A stretch of 64,000 nucleotides of DNA from Betaproteobacteria bacterium (GTDB taxonomy: Bacteria; Pseudomonadota; Gammaproteobacteria; Burkholderiales; Usitatibacteraceae). Location of the stretch: the NCBI GenBank assembly GCA_016709665.1, contig JADJMI010000026.1, positions 340,160 to 404,159 of the forward strand. Reading direction: 5' to 3'. Every line of letters begins with the position of its first letter. Positions within the stretch are counted from its first letter, which is position 1. Positions 20,750 through 29,846 of the stretch are shown here, piece by piece. The translations under genes and the position numbers were made by a program. The notes under the pieces are model-generated. The model did no database searches. It saw nothing but the letters and a program-made list of their open reading frames with translations, and had not been told where the DNA came from.

Positions 20750-22430
20750 ACGATCGCGGCTCCGGCGGTGCAGCCTCCCCCGGCGCGAAGGGCGCGCCGT
20801 CGGCGGAGGTCGCCCACCTGGAGGCGCGGTTCCTCTCGCGTCTCGAGTACCTCAACACCATCGGCATCGCGCTCAGCCAGGAGCGCGACATCGACAAGCT
20901 GCTCGAGACCATCCTCGTCGCGGCCAAGAACCTGACCCTCGCCGATGGCGGCACGCTCTACCGGCTGGTCGACGACCGACTGCGCTTCGAGATCGTGAGG
21001 AACGACAGCCTGGGCATCTCGATGGGCGGCACCTCCGGCAACCCGGTGCCGTTCTACCCGATCCCGCTGCACGACAAGGACGGCAACCCCAACCGGACGA
21101 TGATCGCGGCCTACGCCGCCCTCAACAACCGGACGGTGAACATCGCCGACGCGTACACGGAGGAGGGGTTCGACTTTTCCGGCACGCGCAACTTCGACAA
21201 GCGCACGGGCTATCGCTCCACCTCGTTCCTCACCGTGCCGATGAAGAACCACGAGGGCGAGATCATCGGCGTGCTGCAGCTGCTGAACGCCATCGACCCG
21301 CAACCCGGCGCGTCATCCCCTTCAGCGAGGAGGACGGGCGCCTGGCCGAGTCGCTCGCCTCGCAGGCGGCCATCGCGCTCACCAACCGCCTGCTCATCCA
21401 GCAGCTCGAGGTGCTCTTCGAGTCCCTCATCGAGCTGATCAACACCGCGATCGACGACAAGAGCCCCTACACCGGCGGGCACTGCAAGCGCGTCCCCACG
21501 CTCACGATGATGCTGGCCGAAGCCGCCCACGCCGCGGGCGAGGGGCCGCTGGGCGAGTTCCGCATGACGGACAAGGACCGCTACGAGCTCAAGATCGCGG
21601 GCCTGCTGCACGATTGCGGCAAGATAACGACGCCGGTGCACGTGGTCGACAAGGCCACCAAGCTGCAGACCATCTACGATCGCATCGGCCTCCTCGACAC
21701 GCGTTTCGAGGCGCTCAAGCGCGAGGCCGAGATCGCCATGCTGCGCGGCAGGATCGCGGCGATGCAGGCGGACGACGCCGCCTCGGCCCGCCGCGCCGAG
21801 GAGGACTTCGAGGCCCGCGTGCGCCAGTACGACGACGACCGCGAGTTCCTGCGGCGCACCAACATCGGCGGCGAGCGCATGAGCCCCGATGACCAGGCCC
21901 GCGTCTCGCGCATCGCGCAGTACCACTGGACCGGGCCCGCGGGCCCCGAGCGCTTCCTCTCCCGCGACGAGGAATCGAACCTCAACATCCCCTACGGGAC
22001 GCTCAACCCGCAGGAGCGCGAGATCATCAACCACCACATCGTCGCCACGATCAAGATGCTCGAGGCGCTGCCCTGGCCGCGTCACCTGGTGAACGTCCCG
22101 GAGTACGCCGGCGGCCACCACGAGCGCATGGACGGCAAGGGTTACCCGCGGGGCCTCAACCGCGCCCAGATGAGCGTGCAGGCCCGCGTGATGGGCATCG
22201 CGGACATCTTCGAGGCCCTCACGGCCAAGGACAGGCCCTACAAGCCCGGGAAGACGCTCTCCGAGTCCCTCGCGATCCTGGGCAAGTTCAAGGAGAACGG
22301 GCACATCGACCCGGACCTCTTCGACATCTTCATCAAGGACGAGGTCTACCTGCGCTACGCCCGGGAGTTCCTCGACCCGGAGCAGATCGACGAAGTGGAT
22401 CTCGCGAAGATCCCCGGCGCGCGGCGCTAG
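20746..22430 (+). CDS. GAF plus HD-GYP domain protein (putative c-di-GMP phosphodiesterase), frameshifted
   Basis: GTG 20746 overlaps the ATPase stop. An N-terminal GAF domain (LEYLNTIGIALSQERDIDKL onward) is followed, after a frameshift near 21308, by the HD-GYP domain. The switch from frame 1 to frame 3 joins LNAIDPQ to GRVIPFSEEDGRLAES and implies one lost base; corrected length is about 561 residues. The HD motif LLHDCGK, the HHIVATI helix and HHERMDGKGYP match the HHExxDGxGYP signature. A charged insertion of roughly 60 residues sits between HD and the later motifs. Predicted role is hydrolysis of c-di-GMP near the coupled ATPase. Confidence 0.88.
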
Positions 22431-22488
22431 CGGCACGAAACCTGCTTTTCCGGCCCATCCCGAACCACCTCTGCGGCGGCACTCCTTC

Positions 22489-25400
22489 ATGACGACACGC
22501 ATTCCCGTCAGCGTCTTCTTCGCGCTCTTCACGATTTCCGGCTTCGCGGGGCTCATCTACCAGTCGATCTGGAGCCACTATCTCAAGCTGTTCCTGGGGC
22601 ACGCGGCCTACGCGCAGACGCTCGTGCTCTCGATCTTCATGGGCGGCATGGCGCTCGGCTCCTGGCTCGTGAGCCGTTACACCAACCGCATCCGGCAACT
22701 GCTGTTGGGTTACGCGCTGGCGGAACTGTTCATCGGCTTCCTCGCCATCGCGTTCCACGGCGCTTTCGTCGCGGTCACGGGCTGGGCGTTCGATACCGTC
22801 CTGCCCGCGCTCGGCGGCACGGGCTCCGTGGACTACTTCAAGTGGGGTCTCGCCTCCGCGCTCATCCTGCCGGCCTCCATCCTGCTGGGCACCACCTTCC
22901 CGCTCATGAGCGCGGGGATCATGCGCGTCTACCCGCAGGAGGGCGGCCGGGCGCTTTCGATGCTCTACTTCACCAACAGCTTCGGCGCGGCGGCCGGCGT
23001 GCTCGCGAGCGGCTTCTACCTCATCGAGCGCATCGGCCTGCCGGGCGCGATGCTCACGGCGGGCCTGGTGAACGTGTCGCTCGCGTTCATGGTGTGGATC
23101 ATCACCAAGCGCATCGACGAGCGCGCGGCGCCGCCGCCCGCCGCCACGGCGAAGGGCTCGGGGGAAGGGGGCCTCAGGCTGCTGCGCCTCATGACGCTCC
23201 TCGCCTTCGCCACGGGAGCGGCATCCTTCGCCTACGAGATCGCCTGGATCCGGATGCTGAGCCTGGGCCTGGGCGCCTCGTCGCACGCCTTCGAGGTGAT
23301 GCTTTCCGCGTTCATCCTGGGCATGTCGCTCGGGGGCCTGGTGCTGCGTCTCATACCGAACGCCTTCCGCAACGACCTGCGCTGGCTCGCCGGCATCCTG
23401 GCGGCCAAGGGCATCTTCGCGGTGGGCGCCTTGGGCGTCTACGGCGGGGTGCTCGAATTCGTCGCGTGGTCGATGCGCGCGGTTTCGCCCACCGCGGAAG
23501 GGTACGTGTTGCTCAACGTCTCGGGGCTCGCGGCGTCGATGATGGTCATGTTCCCGGCCGCGTTCTGCGCGGGCATGACGCTGCCCCTCGCGACGAGCGC
23601 GCTCCTGGCGCGCGGGCACGGGGAGTCGTCCATCGGACGCATCTACGGGGCCAACACCGCGGGTTGCATCGCCGGCGCGGCCTTCGCGACGCACGTCGGC
23701 ATGGAGAGCTTCGGCGTGAAGGGCGTCACGGGCCTGGGAGCCTTCGCGGATCTCGCGATGGCCGCCGCCGTCTTCGCGATCGGACTGAAATTCACCTTCC
23801 GCACGGCGTTCGCCGCCGCGGCAACCGTGGCGGTCGCCGCCGTGGCGATCTTCGCCTCGAGCGACCTGGATCCGCTCAAGATGGCCTCGGGCGTCTTCCG
23901 GTATGGCCGCTTCGTTTCCCCCGACCAGGCGAAGCTGCCTTTCTACCGCGACGGCAAGACCGCGACCATCGCCGTGATGGACATCGGCAACATGCGAAGC
24001 ATAAGGACCAACGGAAAGCCCGACGCGGCGGTGGAGATGAAGAACCGCGCGAAGCCCGCCAACGACGAGGCGACCATGGTGCTGGCCGCCGCGTTGCCGC
24101 TCGCCTTCAAGCCCGAGGCCAAGCGCATCGCCAACATCGGTTTCGGCTCGGGGCTGACGACCCACGCGGCCCTCGCGAGCCCCGTCGCGGAACTCGTCGA
24201 TTCGATCGAGATCGAGCGGATGATGATCGAGGGGGCGAGACTCTTCGACCCGCACAACCGCCGCGCCTACCACGACCCGCGCAGCCGCATCCACATCGAG
24301 GACGCCAAGACCTACTTCGCCTCCCACGGCACGCGCTACGACGTCATCGTCTCCGAACCCTCGAATCCCTGGGTGAGCGGCGTCTCGTCGCTTTTTTCCG
24401 AGGAGTTCTACCAGCTCATGGGGCGGTACCTCACGGACGACGGCGTGCTCCTGCAGTGGATCCAGGTCTACGAGATCAACTTCGAGCTGTTCGCCTCCAT
24501 CGCGAAGGCGCTGGGCAACAACTTCGGGGACTACCAGATGTTCGTCTCGAACCCGGGCGACATTCTCATCGTGGCGACGAAGGCGAAGCAGCTGCCGGCG
24601 ATGAAGGACACGCTCTTCGGGTGGCCGGAGATGTCGAAGGACCTCGCCTCGCTCGGCTACCGCTCGCTCGCGGACCTGCAGAACGCCCGCATCGGCTCCC
24701 GCAAGGCGATGGAGCCGCTCTTCCGCTCGGGCATCTACCCGCCCAACTCCGACTACTTCCCGATGATCGACACCCGCGCGGCCAAGGCGCGCTTCATGCG
24801 CGAGCAGGCGAGCGACATGTCCTACCTTTCGCGCACGTTCATCCCCTTCACGGCCCTGTTCGCCCCGGATTCGCGCTACGACCCCGCGACGCTCGACTTC
24901 GCCTGGACGATCGCGGCCGAGCCTCCCACGCAGGGTCTCAATGCCAAGCGTGTGTGGTCGACGTTTCTGTCCACCGATGGGTCCGAGGCGCCGGGCCTCG
25001 ACCCGCGCGTCGCGGTCCAGATCGGGCTGGCCCGCGACGGACTCGTGAATTGCTCCGCGCGTCCCGAGCGCTGGGTGGACCTGATCGAGGACGTGTACCG
25101 CGGGACGATCCCTTACCTCAACGTGGCCGCGCACCGGGAACTGCACGCGCGCATCACGGGCTCGCGCTGCCATGCGAAGTTGCCGGCCATCGAACGCGAC
25201 CGGATCGACCTGTACGACGCCCTGGCCCTGCGCGAACCGGTTCGCGCCGCCGTCCTGGCCGAGCGGCTGCTCGATTCGGGGCGGAAATGGTCGCAGGCCG
25301 ATGGCTCCCACCTGCTCTTCGCGGCGGTCTCCGGGCGCATCCTCGAAGGCAATGTCGCCGCGGCCAAGGCGCAGTGGGCGAAACATTCGAAGATCATCGA

Positions 25401-25512
25401 CTCCCGCCAGCTCGATCGCCTGGCGACCCGCCTGCTGGTGACGTGGATCGACCCGGATTTCCGTGTCCCGGATGCTTTGCCGGCAGCGGGCGACAAGCCC
25501 GCGAAAAACTGA
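22489..25512 (+). CDS. Fused multi-spanning membrane and spermidine synthase-like protein
   Basis: The 1007-residue protein starts with about fourteen membrane segments (residues 1-470; first segment FFALFTISGFAGLIYQSIWS). A spermine/spermidine synthase-like Rossmann domain follows (about 500-780) with the glycine-rich IGFGSGLTTHAAL, VSEPSNPWVSG and LFSEEFYQL. The last 200 residues are alpha-helical and unrecognised. Such fusions are common in proteobacteria, but their aminopropyltransferase activity is unproven. It starts 58 bases after the HD-GYP gene. No terminator is visible before the pilin region. Confidence 0.85.
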   Translation: MTTRIPVSVFFALFTISGFAGLIYQSIWSHYLKLFLGHAAYAQTLVLSIFMGGMALGSWLVSRYTNRIRQLLLGYALAELFIGFLAIAFHGAFVAVTGWAFDTVLPALGGTGSVDYFKWGLASALILPASILLGTTFPLMSAGIMRVYPQEGGRALSMLYFTNSFGAAAGVLASGFYLIERIGLPGAMLTAGLVNVSLAFMVWIITKRIDERAAPPPAATAKGSGEGGLRLLRLMTLLAFATGAASFAYEIAWIRMLSLGLGASSHAFEVMLSAFILGMSLGGLVLRLIPNAFRNDLRWLAGILAAKGIFAVGALGVYGGVLEFVAWSMRAVSPTAEGYVLLNVSGLAASMMVMFPAAFCAGMTLPLATSALLARGHGESSIGRIYGANTAGCIAGAAFATHVGMESFGVKGVTGLGAFADLAMAAAVFAIGLKFTFRTAFAAAATVAVAAVAIFASSDLDPLKMASGVFRYGRFVSPDQAKLPFYRDGKTATIAVMDIGNMRSIRTNGKPDAAVEMKNRAKPANDEATMVLAAALPLAFKPEAKRIANIGFGSGLTTHAALASPVAELVDSIEIERMMIEGARLFDPHNRRAYHDPRSRIHIEDAKTYFASHGTRYDVIVSEPSNPWVSGVSSLFSEEFYQLMGRYLTDDGVLLQWIQVYEINFELFASIAKALGNNFGDYQMFVSNPGDILIVATKAKQLPAMKDTLFGWPEMSKDLASLGYRSLADLQNARIGSRKAMEPLFRSGIYPPNSDYFPMIDTRAAKARFMREQASDMSYLSRTFIPFTALFAPDSRYDPATLDFAWTIAAEPPTQGLNAKRVWSTFLSTDGSEAPGLDPRVAVQIGLARDGLVNCSARPERWVDLIEDVYRGTIPYLNVAAHRELHARITGSRCHAKLPAIERDRIDLYDALALREPVRAAVLAERLLDSGRKWSQADGSHLLFAAVSGRILEGNVAAAKAQWAKHSKIIDSRQLDRLATRLLVTWIDPDFRVPDALPAAGDKPAKN

Positions 25513-25680
25513 CGATTTTGGGCACTAATTGACCTGTCGACCCGCCGCCGGTTGCGCCGTCGGCGAGCCGGCAGGCCCGATTCGGCGGTCGTGAACCGGT
25601 TCGGTCCGGCGCGATTCTAGATATCTTTATTTTTCAAGCAGTTGCATTGCTGCAAATGTCGCAGATCTCCTCGAAAGGCG

Positions 25681-25696
25681 TGGCATGGGGCTTGCA
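25681..25696 (+). promoter_or_regulatory. Sigma-54 (RpoN) promoter of first pilin gene
   Basis: TGGCATGGGGCTTGCA carries GG (25682-25683) and GC separated by exactly ten bases, matching the -24/-12 consensus. It lies 79 bases before the pilin ATG. Type IV pilin genes are classical RpoN/PilR targets. Confidence 0.85.
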
Positions 25697-25760
25697 TCTT
25701 CGACCGGGCAGGTGCGATTCCACCAACCAAATTTCTCACACTGAAAAGCGGAGTTCCCAC

Positions 25761-26216
25761 ATGAAGAAGATCCAACAGGGTTTCACCCTCATCGAACTGA
25801 TGATCGTCGTCGCGATCATCGGCATCCTCGCGGCGGTCGCCATTCCCGCCTACCAGGACTACCTGAAGCGCTCGAAGATCACGGAAGTCGCGGCCACGGC
25901 CGGCGCTTGCAAGACCTCCGTGGGCGAGTTCATCGCCTCCAAGAACGCGCTCCCGGCCAACGTGAACGAAGCCGGTTGCTCGTCGACCCAGACCACCTAC
26001 GTCGATGCCGTCACGGTCGCCGCCGAGAAGATCTCGGTCAAGATCAAGGCGGTCGACGCCACGGTCGACGGCAAGAACCTGATGCTGCAGGCCGAGAAGT
26101 CCCCCGGCGTGGTGAACGACGGCACGACGTCGGTCACCGGCTGGTACTGCTCGACCGACGCGGCCAACACGGCGTGGAAGTTCTTCCCGGCCAACTGCCG
26201 CCAGGCCTCGCTGTAA
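25761..26216 (+). CDS. pilA: Type IV major pilin, copy 1
   Basis: A 151-residue class a type IV pilin. A short leader (MKKIQQG) is cleaved before the methylated Phe of GFTLIELMIVVAIIGILAAV, with Glu5 present. The hydrophobic helix continues to AIPAYQDY. The C-terminal D-region is bounded by the Cys pair in GWYC and PANCRQ. ATG 25761 is chosen because the prepilin leader starts there and GGAG lies upstream; the frame extends further 5' without a ribosome site. It differs from the second copy at four residues. Regulated by the sigma-54 promoter just upstream. Confidence 0.96.
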   Translation: MKKIQQGFTLIELMIVVAIIGILAAVAIPAYQDYLKRSKITEVAATAGACKTSVGEFIASKNALPANVNEAGCSSTQTTYVDAVTVAAEKISVKIKAVDATVDGKNLMLQAEKSPGVVNDGTTSVTGWYCSTDAANTAWKFFPANCRQASL

Positions 26217-26245
26217 TCGCCTGAGCTTCGGTTAGCGCGGTACGG

Positions 26246-26275
26246 AAGGGCGGGGTTCTCCCCGCCCTTTTTCTT
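26246..26275 (+). terminator. Rho-independent terminator after pilin copy 1
   Basis: AAGGGCGGGG (26246-26255), loop TTCT and CCCCGCCCTT form a perfect 10-bp stem followed by a T-rich run. The same hairpin follows pilin copy 2. Confidence 0.92.
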
Positions 26276-26292
26276 TGGCGCTGCCGCCCCTT

Positions 26293-26319
26293 CCGGTCGC
26301 CGCGACCGGGAGATAGAAT
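26293..26319 (+). promoter_or_regulatory. Candidate promoter of the pilin accessory gene
   Basis: TAGAAT at 26314-26319 is a good -10; 17 bases upstream TTCCGG is only a weak -35. A perfect 8-bp inverted repeat (CCGGTCGC, one base, GCGACCGG; 26293-26309) fills the spacer and could be an operator or a small hairpin. Confidence 0.35.
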
Positions 26320-26354
26320 CCGGCGCTTCGCACATCGCCTCACTCGAGACCGCC

Positions 26355-27104
26355 ATGAATCGCTGGAAAGCCTGCGCGATCCATCTCGGAATCAGCGCCC
26401 TCATCGGCACCGTCGTCATCGCGACGATGCTCTTCGTCTGGTACCCCGACCCCTTCTTCACCGCGATGGGGGGCAACGACCTCGTCATCATCCTGCTCGG
26501 CGTCGATGTCGTCCTGGGGCCGCTCGTCACGCTGATCGTCTTTAACCCGAAGAAGCGGGCCGCGCTCCTGCGCCTGGACCTGGGCATCATCGGCCTGGTC
26601 CAGGCCGCCGCGCTCGCCTACGGCGTGAGCGTCATCGCGGAAGTGCGCCCGGTGTACATGGTCTTCACGGTGGACCGTTTCGATCTCGTCGCGGCCAACG
26701 ACATCAAGGCCGCCGAGCTCGCCCGCGTGAAGGATCCGCGGTTCCGGTCGATTCCCTGGGGGCGGCCGGCGACGATCGCCGTCAAGAGCCCGACGGAGCC
26801 CGCCGAGCAGATGCGCATCATCCAGTCGGCCCTGGAAGGCTCGGACCTGCAGACGTTTCCGCAGTACTACACGGACTTCGAATCGCTGTCGGCCCAGGCG
26901 CTCCGCAAGTCGAAGCCTTATTCGGTGCTGCGCCGCCGCCATCCGGAATCCTTCGCGCTGCTGGACAAGCGGCTCGCGGAACTCGGCAGGCGCGAGGAGG
27001 AAGTCCGGTTCCTGCCCCTCAAGGCGAGGAAGACCGACTATTGCGTGCTCCTCGACGCGAAGAACGGCGCGGTGCTGGGGTTCCTGGAACTCTATCCCTG
27101 GTAG
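26355..27104 (+). CDS. TfpX/TfpZ-type pilin accessory protein
   Basis: A 249-residue inner-membrane protein. N-terminal membrane helices (ISALIGTVVIATMLFVWYP, DLVIILLGVDVVLGPLVTLI, LGIIGLVQAAALAYGVSV) are followed by a soluble C-terminal domain ending in GAVLGFLELYPW. YPDPFFTAMGG and VLGPLVTL are typical of the TfpX/TfpZ family, whose members raise or modulate surface pilin levels in Pseudomonas. Its place between two pilin genes agrees with this. Which of the two pilins it serves cannot be read from sequence. Confidence 0.88.
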   Translation: MNRWKACAIHLGISALIGTVVIATMLFVWYPDPFFTAMGGNDLVIILLGVDVVLGPLVTLIVFNPKKRAALLRLDLGIIGLVQAAALAYGVSVIAEVRPVYMVFTVDRFDLVAANDIKAAELARVKDPRFRSIPWGRPATIAVKSPTEPAEQMRIIQSALEGSDLQTFPQYYTDFESLSAQALRKSKPYSVLRRRHPESFALLDKRLAELGRREEEVRFLPLKARKTDYCVLLDAKNGAVLGFLELYPW

Positions 27105-27321
27105 CGACGCGCGGGAGGCCCGCGTCGGCCCGGGTGCAAGTTGCCGGGCCTGGGCGACATCGGCCGCCCTTGGTGACGAATTTCGGCAGGTTTTGACCCG
27201 CTCCGGCGCCGGTGAATGGCAGTGGAATACGCTTCCGGCCGTTCCGGCGGGCGGTGCGGAGAAAAATTTTCTGCATCAACGGGATAGCCGGCTACATCTG
27301 TCGCCGGGCTTCGTGCTCGAT

Positions 27322-27337
27322 CGGCATGGGTCTTGCC
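27322..27337 (+). promoter_or_regulatory. Sigma-54 (RpoN) promoter of second pilin gene
   Basis: CGGCATGGGTCTTGCC has GG (27323-27324) and GC ten bases apart. The distance from GG to the pilin ATG is 79 bases, identical to that in pilin copy 1. The rest of the upstream region is otherwise different. Confidence 0.8.
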
Positions 27338-27401
27338 CCTGTTTTTTGGTAGGTGCGCAAGCACCGATCCCCTTTTTTCACACGCGATGGAGAATCCCGA
27401 C

Positions 27402-27857
27402 ATGAAGAAGATCCAGCAAGGTTTCACGCTCATCGAACTGATGATCGTCGTGGCGATCATCGGCATCCTCGCGGCGGTCGCCATTCCCGCCTATCAGGAC
27501 TACCTGAAGCGCTCGAAGATCACGGAAGTCGCGGCCACGGCCGGCGCTTGCAAGACCTCCGTGGGCGAGTTCATCGCCTCCAAGAACGCGCTCCCGGCGA
27601 ACGTCGACGAGGCCGGCTGCTCCTCGACCGCCACCACGTACGTGGATTCCGTGACCGTGGCCGCCGAAAAGATCTCGGTCAAGATCAAGGCGGTCGACGC
27701 CACGGTCGACGGCAAGAACCTGATGCTGCAGGCCGAGAAGTCCCCCGGCGTGGTGAACGACGGCACGACGTCGGTCACCGGCTGGTACTGCTCGACCGAC
27801 GCGGCCAACACGGCGTGGAAGTTCTTCCCGGCCAACTGCCGCCAGGCTTCGCTGTAA
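27402..27857 (+). CDS. pilA: Type IV major pilin, copy 2
   Basis: A 151-residue pilin with the same leader, Phe1/Glu5 helix and terminal Cys pair as copy 1. Only four residues differ, all between about 67 and 84 (Asn/Asp, Gln/Ala and two others; NVDEAGCSSTATTYVDSVTV here). In that short stretch there are also many silent changes, while the 185 bases after it are almost identical to copy 1. ATG 27402 starts the prepilin leader. Own sigma-54 promoter and terminator make it independently expressed. Confidence 0.95.
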   Translation: MKKIQQGFTLIELMIVVAIIGILAAVAIPAYQDYLKRSKITEVAATAGACKTSVGEFIASKNALPANVDEAGCSSTATTYVDSVTVAAEKISVKIKAVDATVDGKNLMLQAEKSPGVVNDGTTSVTGWYCSTDAANTAWKFFPANCRQASL

Positions 27858-27886
27858 TCGCCTGAGCTTCGGTTTGCGCGGCACGG

Positions 27887-27911
27887 AAGGGCGGGGTTCT
27901 CCCCGCCCTTT
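27887..27911 (+). terminator. Rho-independent terminator after pilin copy 2
   Basis: The stem AAGGGCGGGG/CCCCGCCCTT with loop TTCT is identical to the copy 1 terminator. The T run is shorter because the convergent macB stop codon begins at 27913-27915. It may also end transcription coming from macB. Confidence 0.85.
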
Positions 27912-27912
27912 C

Positions 27913-29136
27913 TCATTCGTGCCGCAGGGCCTCCACCGGCCGGAGCGCCGCCGCCCGCCGCGCGGGCCAGAACCCGAAGAAGATGCCCGTGGCGGCGGAT
28001 ACCGCGAAGGCGACCAGCATCACCCACGCCGAGAACGCCACCTCGATCTGCATGGCCTTGCCCACCGCGTAGGCGCCGCCCACGCCGATGGCGATGCCGA
28101 TGAGGCCGCCCACGATGCAGATCATCAGGGCCTCCAGCAGGAACTGCAGCAGCACGTCGCGCTGGCGCGCGCCGATGGCCATGCGGATGCCGATCTCGCG
28201 CGTGCGCTCGGTCACCGACACCAGCATGATGTTCATGATGCCGATCCCGCCCACCACGAGCGAGATCGAGCCGATGGCGCCCAGCATGAGCGAAAGGATG
28301 CGCGCCGTGGCGGAGGCCGCCTCGGCCACCTGCGTGAGGTTCCTCACGGTGAAGTCGTCCTCCTGGTCGGGCTGGATGCGGTGGCGCTGGCGCAGGAGCA
28401 GCGTGATGTCCTGCTCCGCGGCGCTCGTCGCCTCCTGGCTCACCGCCTGCACGAACATGAAGCGCACGGTGCCCGGGAAGCGGTTCCCGAAGAGCTTGCT
28501 CTGGGCCGTGGTGATGGGCACGAGCACGGAGTCGTCCTGGTCGCGCCCGTCGAGGCTCTGGCCCTTCTTCTTCAGCACGCCCAGCACCTGGAAGGGCTGG
28601 CCGCGGATGCGGATGGTCTTGCCGACCGGGTCCTCGGTGTCGAAGAGCTTCTCCACCACCGTCGTGCCCAGCAGGACCACGCGCGTGGCGCTCCTCACGT
28701 CCGTCTCGCCGAGGGTGTCGCCGGATTCCACCGGCCAGTCGCGCACCGCCGTGTATTCCGGCGTGACGCCCAGGACCTGCGTGCCCCAGTTGTTGATGCC
28801 GTAGGCCACCTGCGCGCCCCCCGGAAAAGTGGGCGCCACGGCCTGCACGTTGGCGAGGCGCCCGATGGCCTCCGCGTCGCCCGTCGTGAGCGTGGGCGCG
28901 TTGCCCGATCCGAACCGCAGGGGGCCGGAGCTCGTGCTGCCCGAGAGGATGACGAGCAGGTTGCTGCCCATCGAGGAGACGGCGCGGTTCACCTGGTTCT
29001 GCGCGCCCGTGCCCACCGCGAGCATGAGCACCACGGCCGCCACGCCGATCACCATGCCGAGCATCGTGAGGCCGGTGCGCAGCTTGTTGGCGCCCAGGGA
29101 GCGCCAAGCCTCGCGGATGACGGCGAGGGGGTTCAC
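27913..29136 (-). CDS. macB: MacB-like ABC transporter permease
   Basis: The permease half of a MacAB-type exporter, 407 residues. It has an N-terminal membrane helix (GLTMLGMVIGVAAVVLMLAV), a large periplasmic domain, and three C-terminal FtsX-type helices starting SLMLGAIGSISLVVGGIGIM, with the conserved ERTREIGIRMAIGAR between them. GTG 29136 overlaps the ATPase stop (GTGA). In this operon ATPase and permease are separate, unlike E. coli MacB. Cargo (peptide, siderophore or macrolide) is not predictable. It converges with pilin copy 2. Confidence 0.88.
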   Translation of the reverse strand: MNPLAVIREAWRSLGANKLRTGLTMLGMVIGVAAVVLMLAVGTGAQNQVNRAVSSMGSNLLVILSGSTSSGPLRFGSGNAPTLTTGDAEAIGRLANVQAVAPTFPGGAQVAYGINNWGTQVLGVTPEYTAVRDWPVESGDTLGETDVRSATRVVLLGTTVVEKLFDTEDPVGKTIRIRGQPFQVLGVLKKKGQSLDGRDQDDSVLVPITTAQSKLFGNRFPGTVRFMFVQAVSQEATSAAEQDITLLLRQRHRIQPDQEDDFTVRNLTQVAEAASATARILSLMLGAIGSISLVVGGIGIMNIMLVSVTERTREIGIRMAIGARQRDVLLQFLLEALMICIVGGLIGIAIGVGGAYAVGKAMQIEVAFSAWVMLVAFAVSAATGIFFGFWPARRAAALRPVEALRHE

Positions 29137-29841
29137 GCGGGCGCCCCGTGCGCCACGGGCCCGTCGTGCACGACGTGGCCGTCCTTGAAGCGGATGAGGC
29201 GCTTCGCGAAGCCGGCGATGTCGTTCTCGTGCGTGACCAGGAGGATGGTCACCCCCGTGTCGCGGTTGAGCTGGGTGAAGAGCGTCATGATCTCGTCGCT
29301 CGTCGCGGTGTCGAGGTTGCCGGTGGGCTCGTCGGCGAGGATGAGGCGCGGCCGGTTGGCCAGCGCCCGCGCGATGGCCACGCGCTGCTGCTGGCCGCCG
29401 GAGACGATTGGGCTGCGAATCGGCGTACTTCGCGAGGCCCACCTGGTCGAGCAGCTCGATCGCGCGGCGGCGGCGCTCGGCCCCACCCACGCCCGCGTAC
29501 ACCATCGGCAGCGCCACGTTCTCCGCCGCGCTGATGCGCTTGAGCAGGTTGAAGCCCTGGAACACGAAGCCGAAGACGCGGTTCCGCACGTGCGCGGCCT
29601 CGTCGGCGGTGAGGCGGGCGACGTCCTGCCCCTCGAGGCGGTAGGCGCCCGCGGTGGGCGCGTCGAGCAGCCCGATCACGTTCATGAAGGTGGACTTTCC
29701 CGAGCCCGACGGGCCCATGACGGCCACGAACTCGCCCTGGTCGATGGCGAGCGTGACCGCGTCGAGCGCGGGGGGCGTGTCGGGCGCGGCGCTCTCGTAC
29801 TGCTTGCCGAGCCGCTCGACCTCGATGAAGCGTCCGGCCAT
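29133..29841 (-). CDS. macB: MacB-like ABC transporter ATPase, frameshifted
   Basis: A LolD/MacB-type ATPase. It runs from ATG 29841 (MAGRFIEVERLGKQY) through Walker A GPSGSGKST and the Q-loop FVFQGFNLL, then breaks near 29413 within SQPNRL...SGGQQQRVAIARAL. Reading resumes in another frame through Walker B LILADEPTGNLD and the switch LVTHEND. Length arithmetic fits loss of two bases from a TC repeat or gain of one. The corrected product would be about 236 residues. Only 5 bases separate it from the membrane-fusion gene upstream. Confidence 0.88.
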
Positions 29842-29846
29842 GGCCG

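Larger units (their letters stand above)
25761..27911 (+). repeat. Direct duplication of pilin gene plus terminator
   Basis: The segment 25761-26270 recurs at 27402-27911, covering the whole coding region, the stop codon, the following TCGCCTGAGCTTCGGTT and the terminator. The two units are about 1.6 kb apart and flank the accessory gene. Direct repeats of this length and identity can recombine, which would delete or loop out the accessory gene. Confidence 0.9.

Noticed and set aside
22333..25386. A 1017-codon minus-strand frame opposite the spermidine synthase-like gene
   Set aside because: Arg/Gly/His-rich translation typical of an antisense shadow; the plus strand has coherent membrane and Rossmann domains.
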